From: Candidatus Hydrogenedentota bacterium
Lineage (GTDB): Bacteria > Hydrogenedentota > Hydrogenedentia > Hydrogenedentales > SLHB01
Length of the DNA stretch: 7,368 bases
Assembly (NCBI GenBank): GCA_007136375.1
Contig: SLHB01000081.1
Coordinates: 1-7,368, forward strand
Direction of reading: 5' to 3'
Positions within the stretch are counted from its first letter, which is position 1. Every line of letters starts with the position of its first letter. Under the pieces are notes generated by a model. That model saw only the letters and a program-made list of their open reading frames with translations. It did no database searches and was not told the origin of the DNA. The position numbers and the translations under genes are program-made. Of this stretch, positions 6,548-7,368 are shown in pieces.

Positions 6548-7368
6548 ATGAGAACAGCTTTCGGACCGGCCGCGGCGTGGTTTGCCCTTGGCCTGATCAC
6601 CGCGTGGACATGGGCCAGCGCGGAACTGGGCATGTATACGGGCGCGCCGCCTACATGGGGCGACAAGTGGAACCAGCGTTGGGGCGATGGGCCGGAGGCG
6701 CTCATGGAGGAGGCGGGGTGGCAAGATATCGAGCCGGATCTAGACCTCGTGCGCCGCGTCACCGGCGTGGAGCCGGCGGTGCGCCTGGAGACCACCCAGG
6801 TGGTGTACACCCGGGAAGCCGACGGCGCCGCCAAGCTGTACATCGACGGCGCCGAGGTCGCGGCGGAGCACGCGCCCGGCGGTTTGGACCCTTGGGACGC
6901 GGAGCTGCGCCTCGCGCTGGCCAACGAGCTCACGGAAGACCGCCCGTGGGTGGGCGCCTATCACCGGGTGGCCCTATACAACCGCGCCCTAGAGCCGGTT
7001 GAAGTGGAAGAGCGCTATCTCGCGGCGGCGCCGGAACACCTCGAGGGGCTTCAGGCGCTGTACCATTTCGACACGGGCGAGGGCGGCGTGGTTCACGATG
7101 TGTCCGGACAGGAGCCCCCCTTGGACCTGCATATCTCGGACACGGACGCCGTAGCCTGGACGGGGGATGGCCTGGAGGCGCGCTATCCGGTTCTCATCGC
7201 CACGGAGGGTCCGGCGGAGCGGCTCACGGAGGCGGTCAAGGAGAGCGGCGCCTTCACACTAGAAGCGTGGATCACGCCCTTCGAGCAGACCCAGACCGGG
7301 CCCGCCCGCATCGTGACCTTGTCCGCCGATGTGAACGCGCGGAACTTCACCCTCGGCCAACTGGAGGA
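6548..7368 (+). CDS. Secreted LamG/concanavalin A-like domain protein (3' end outside window)
   Basis: The visible 273 residues start with a signal peptide (MRTAF, hydrophobic run to about residue 22, ASA-E cleavage near 25). Residues 28-80 match nothing I recognise and hold several Trp. Residues 83-157 read like the C-terminal half of a LamG domain of the type common in planctomycete secreted proteins: VVYTREADG (85-93), KLYIDG (96-101), LALANE (122-127), DRPWVGAYHRVALYNRALEP (131-150). From about 167 a second LamG domain begins in full: LYHFDTGEGG (171-180), VHDVSG (182-187), FTLEAWITP (236-244), RIVTLSAD (254-261) and NFTLGQ (266-271), then the window ends. LamG jelly rolls bind carbohydrates or other ligands on secreted or surface proteins; further domains probably follow. 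No confident promoter is seen upstream. Confidence 0.8.
   Translation, partial: MRTAFGPAAAWFALGLITAWTWASAELGMYTGAPPTWGDKWNQRWGDGPEALMEEAGWQDIEPDLDLVRRVTGVEPAVRLETTQVVYTREADGAAKLYIDGAEVAAEHAPGGLDPWDAELRLALANELTEDRPWVGAYHRVALYNRALEPVEVEERYLAAAPEHLEGLQALYHFDTGEGGVVHDVSGQEPPLDLHISDTDAVAWTGDGLEARYPVLIATEGPAERLTEAVKESGAFTLEAWITPFEQTQTGPARIVTLSADVNARNFTLGQLE

Noticed and set aside
6036..6551. + strand open frame over the yceI start and the intergenic region
   Set aside because: Its first half is antisense to the YceI signal peptide and domain, and the rest is Arg/Gly/Pro-rich without motif. No Shine-Dalgarno sequence supports it.

Overview
The window is GC-rich, densely coded bacterial DNA with five genes on the + strand that run left to right, one gene on the - strand, and a truncated secreted-protein gene at the right edge. 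Several features point to the Planctomycetota, Verrucomicrobiota, Lentisphaerota or Hydrogenedentota ('Candidatus Hydrogenedentes') group: a LamG-type secreted protein with the RIVTLSAD/NFTLGQ signature, a Tat-exported xylose-isomerase-like TIM-barrel protein, and a Gfo/Idh/MocA oxidoreductase. This placement is inferred from family content only. No rRNA, tRNA, CRISPR array, insertion sequence or phage gene was seen.

Positions 3-4706 form one tightly packed gene string. It holds the C-terminal nuclease domain of an AddA/RecB-like helicase-nuclease (cut by the window edge), a membrane-anchored HExxH metallopeptidase, a Gfo/Idh/MocA dehydrogenase and a GlgX-type glycogen debranching enzyme. Neighbouring genes overlap by 7, 4 and 1 nt, which suggests one transcript with translational coupling. 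The functions (DNA repair, periplasmic proteolysis, sugar redox chemistry, glycogen breakdown) do not form an obvious pathway, so the operon may be one of convenience. After 61 bp, and behind a strong Shine-Dalgarno sequence, comes a Tat-exported sugar isomerase/epimerase-like protein (4768-5682).

A YceI-family secreted lipid-binding protein (5708-6283, - strand) converges on that gene with a 25-bp gap. Between yceI and the last gene, which diverges from it, lies a 264-bp non-coding stretch (6284-6547) with three dyad symmetries, one of them a terminator-like hairpin, plus a 9-bp direct repeat. The last gene (6548 to the edge) encodes a signal peptide, what looks like the C-terminal half of a LamG domain, and then the start of a complete LamG domain.

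The window is mostly ordinary core or accessory metabolism. No new multi-gene system could be shown from it. The points most worth a second look are the membrane metallopeptidase with its acidic Trp-rich cytoplasmic tail, the apparently half-deleted LamG domain, and the structured intergenic region.
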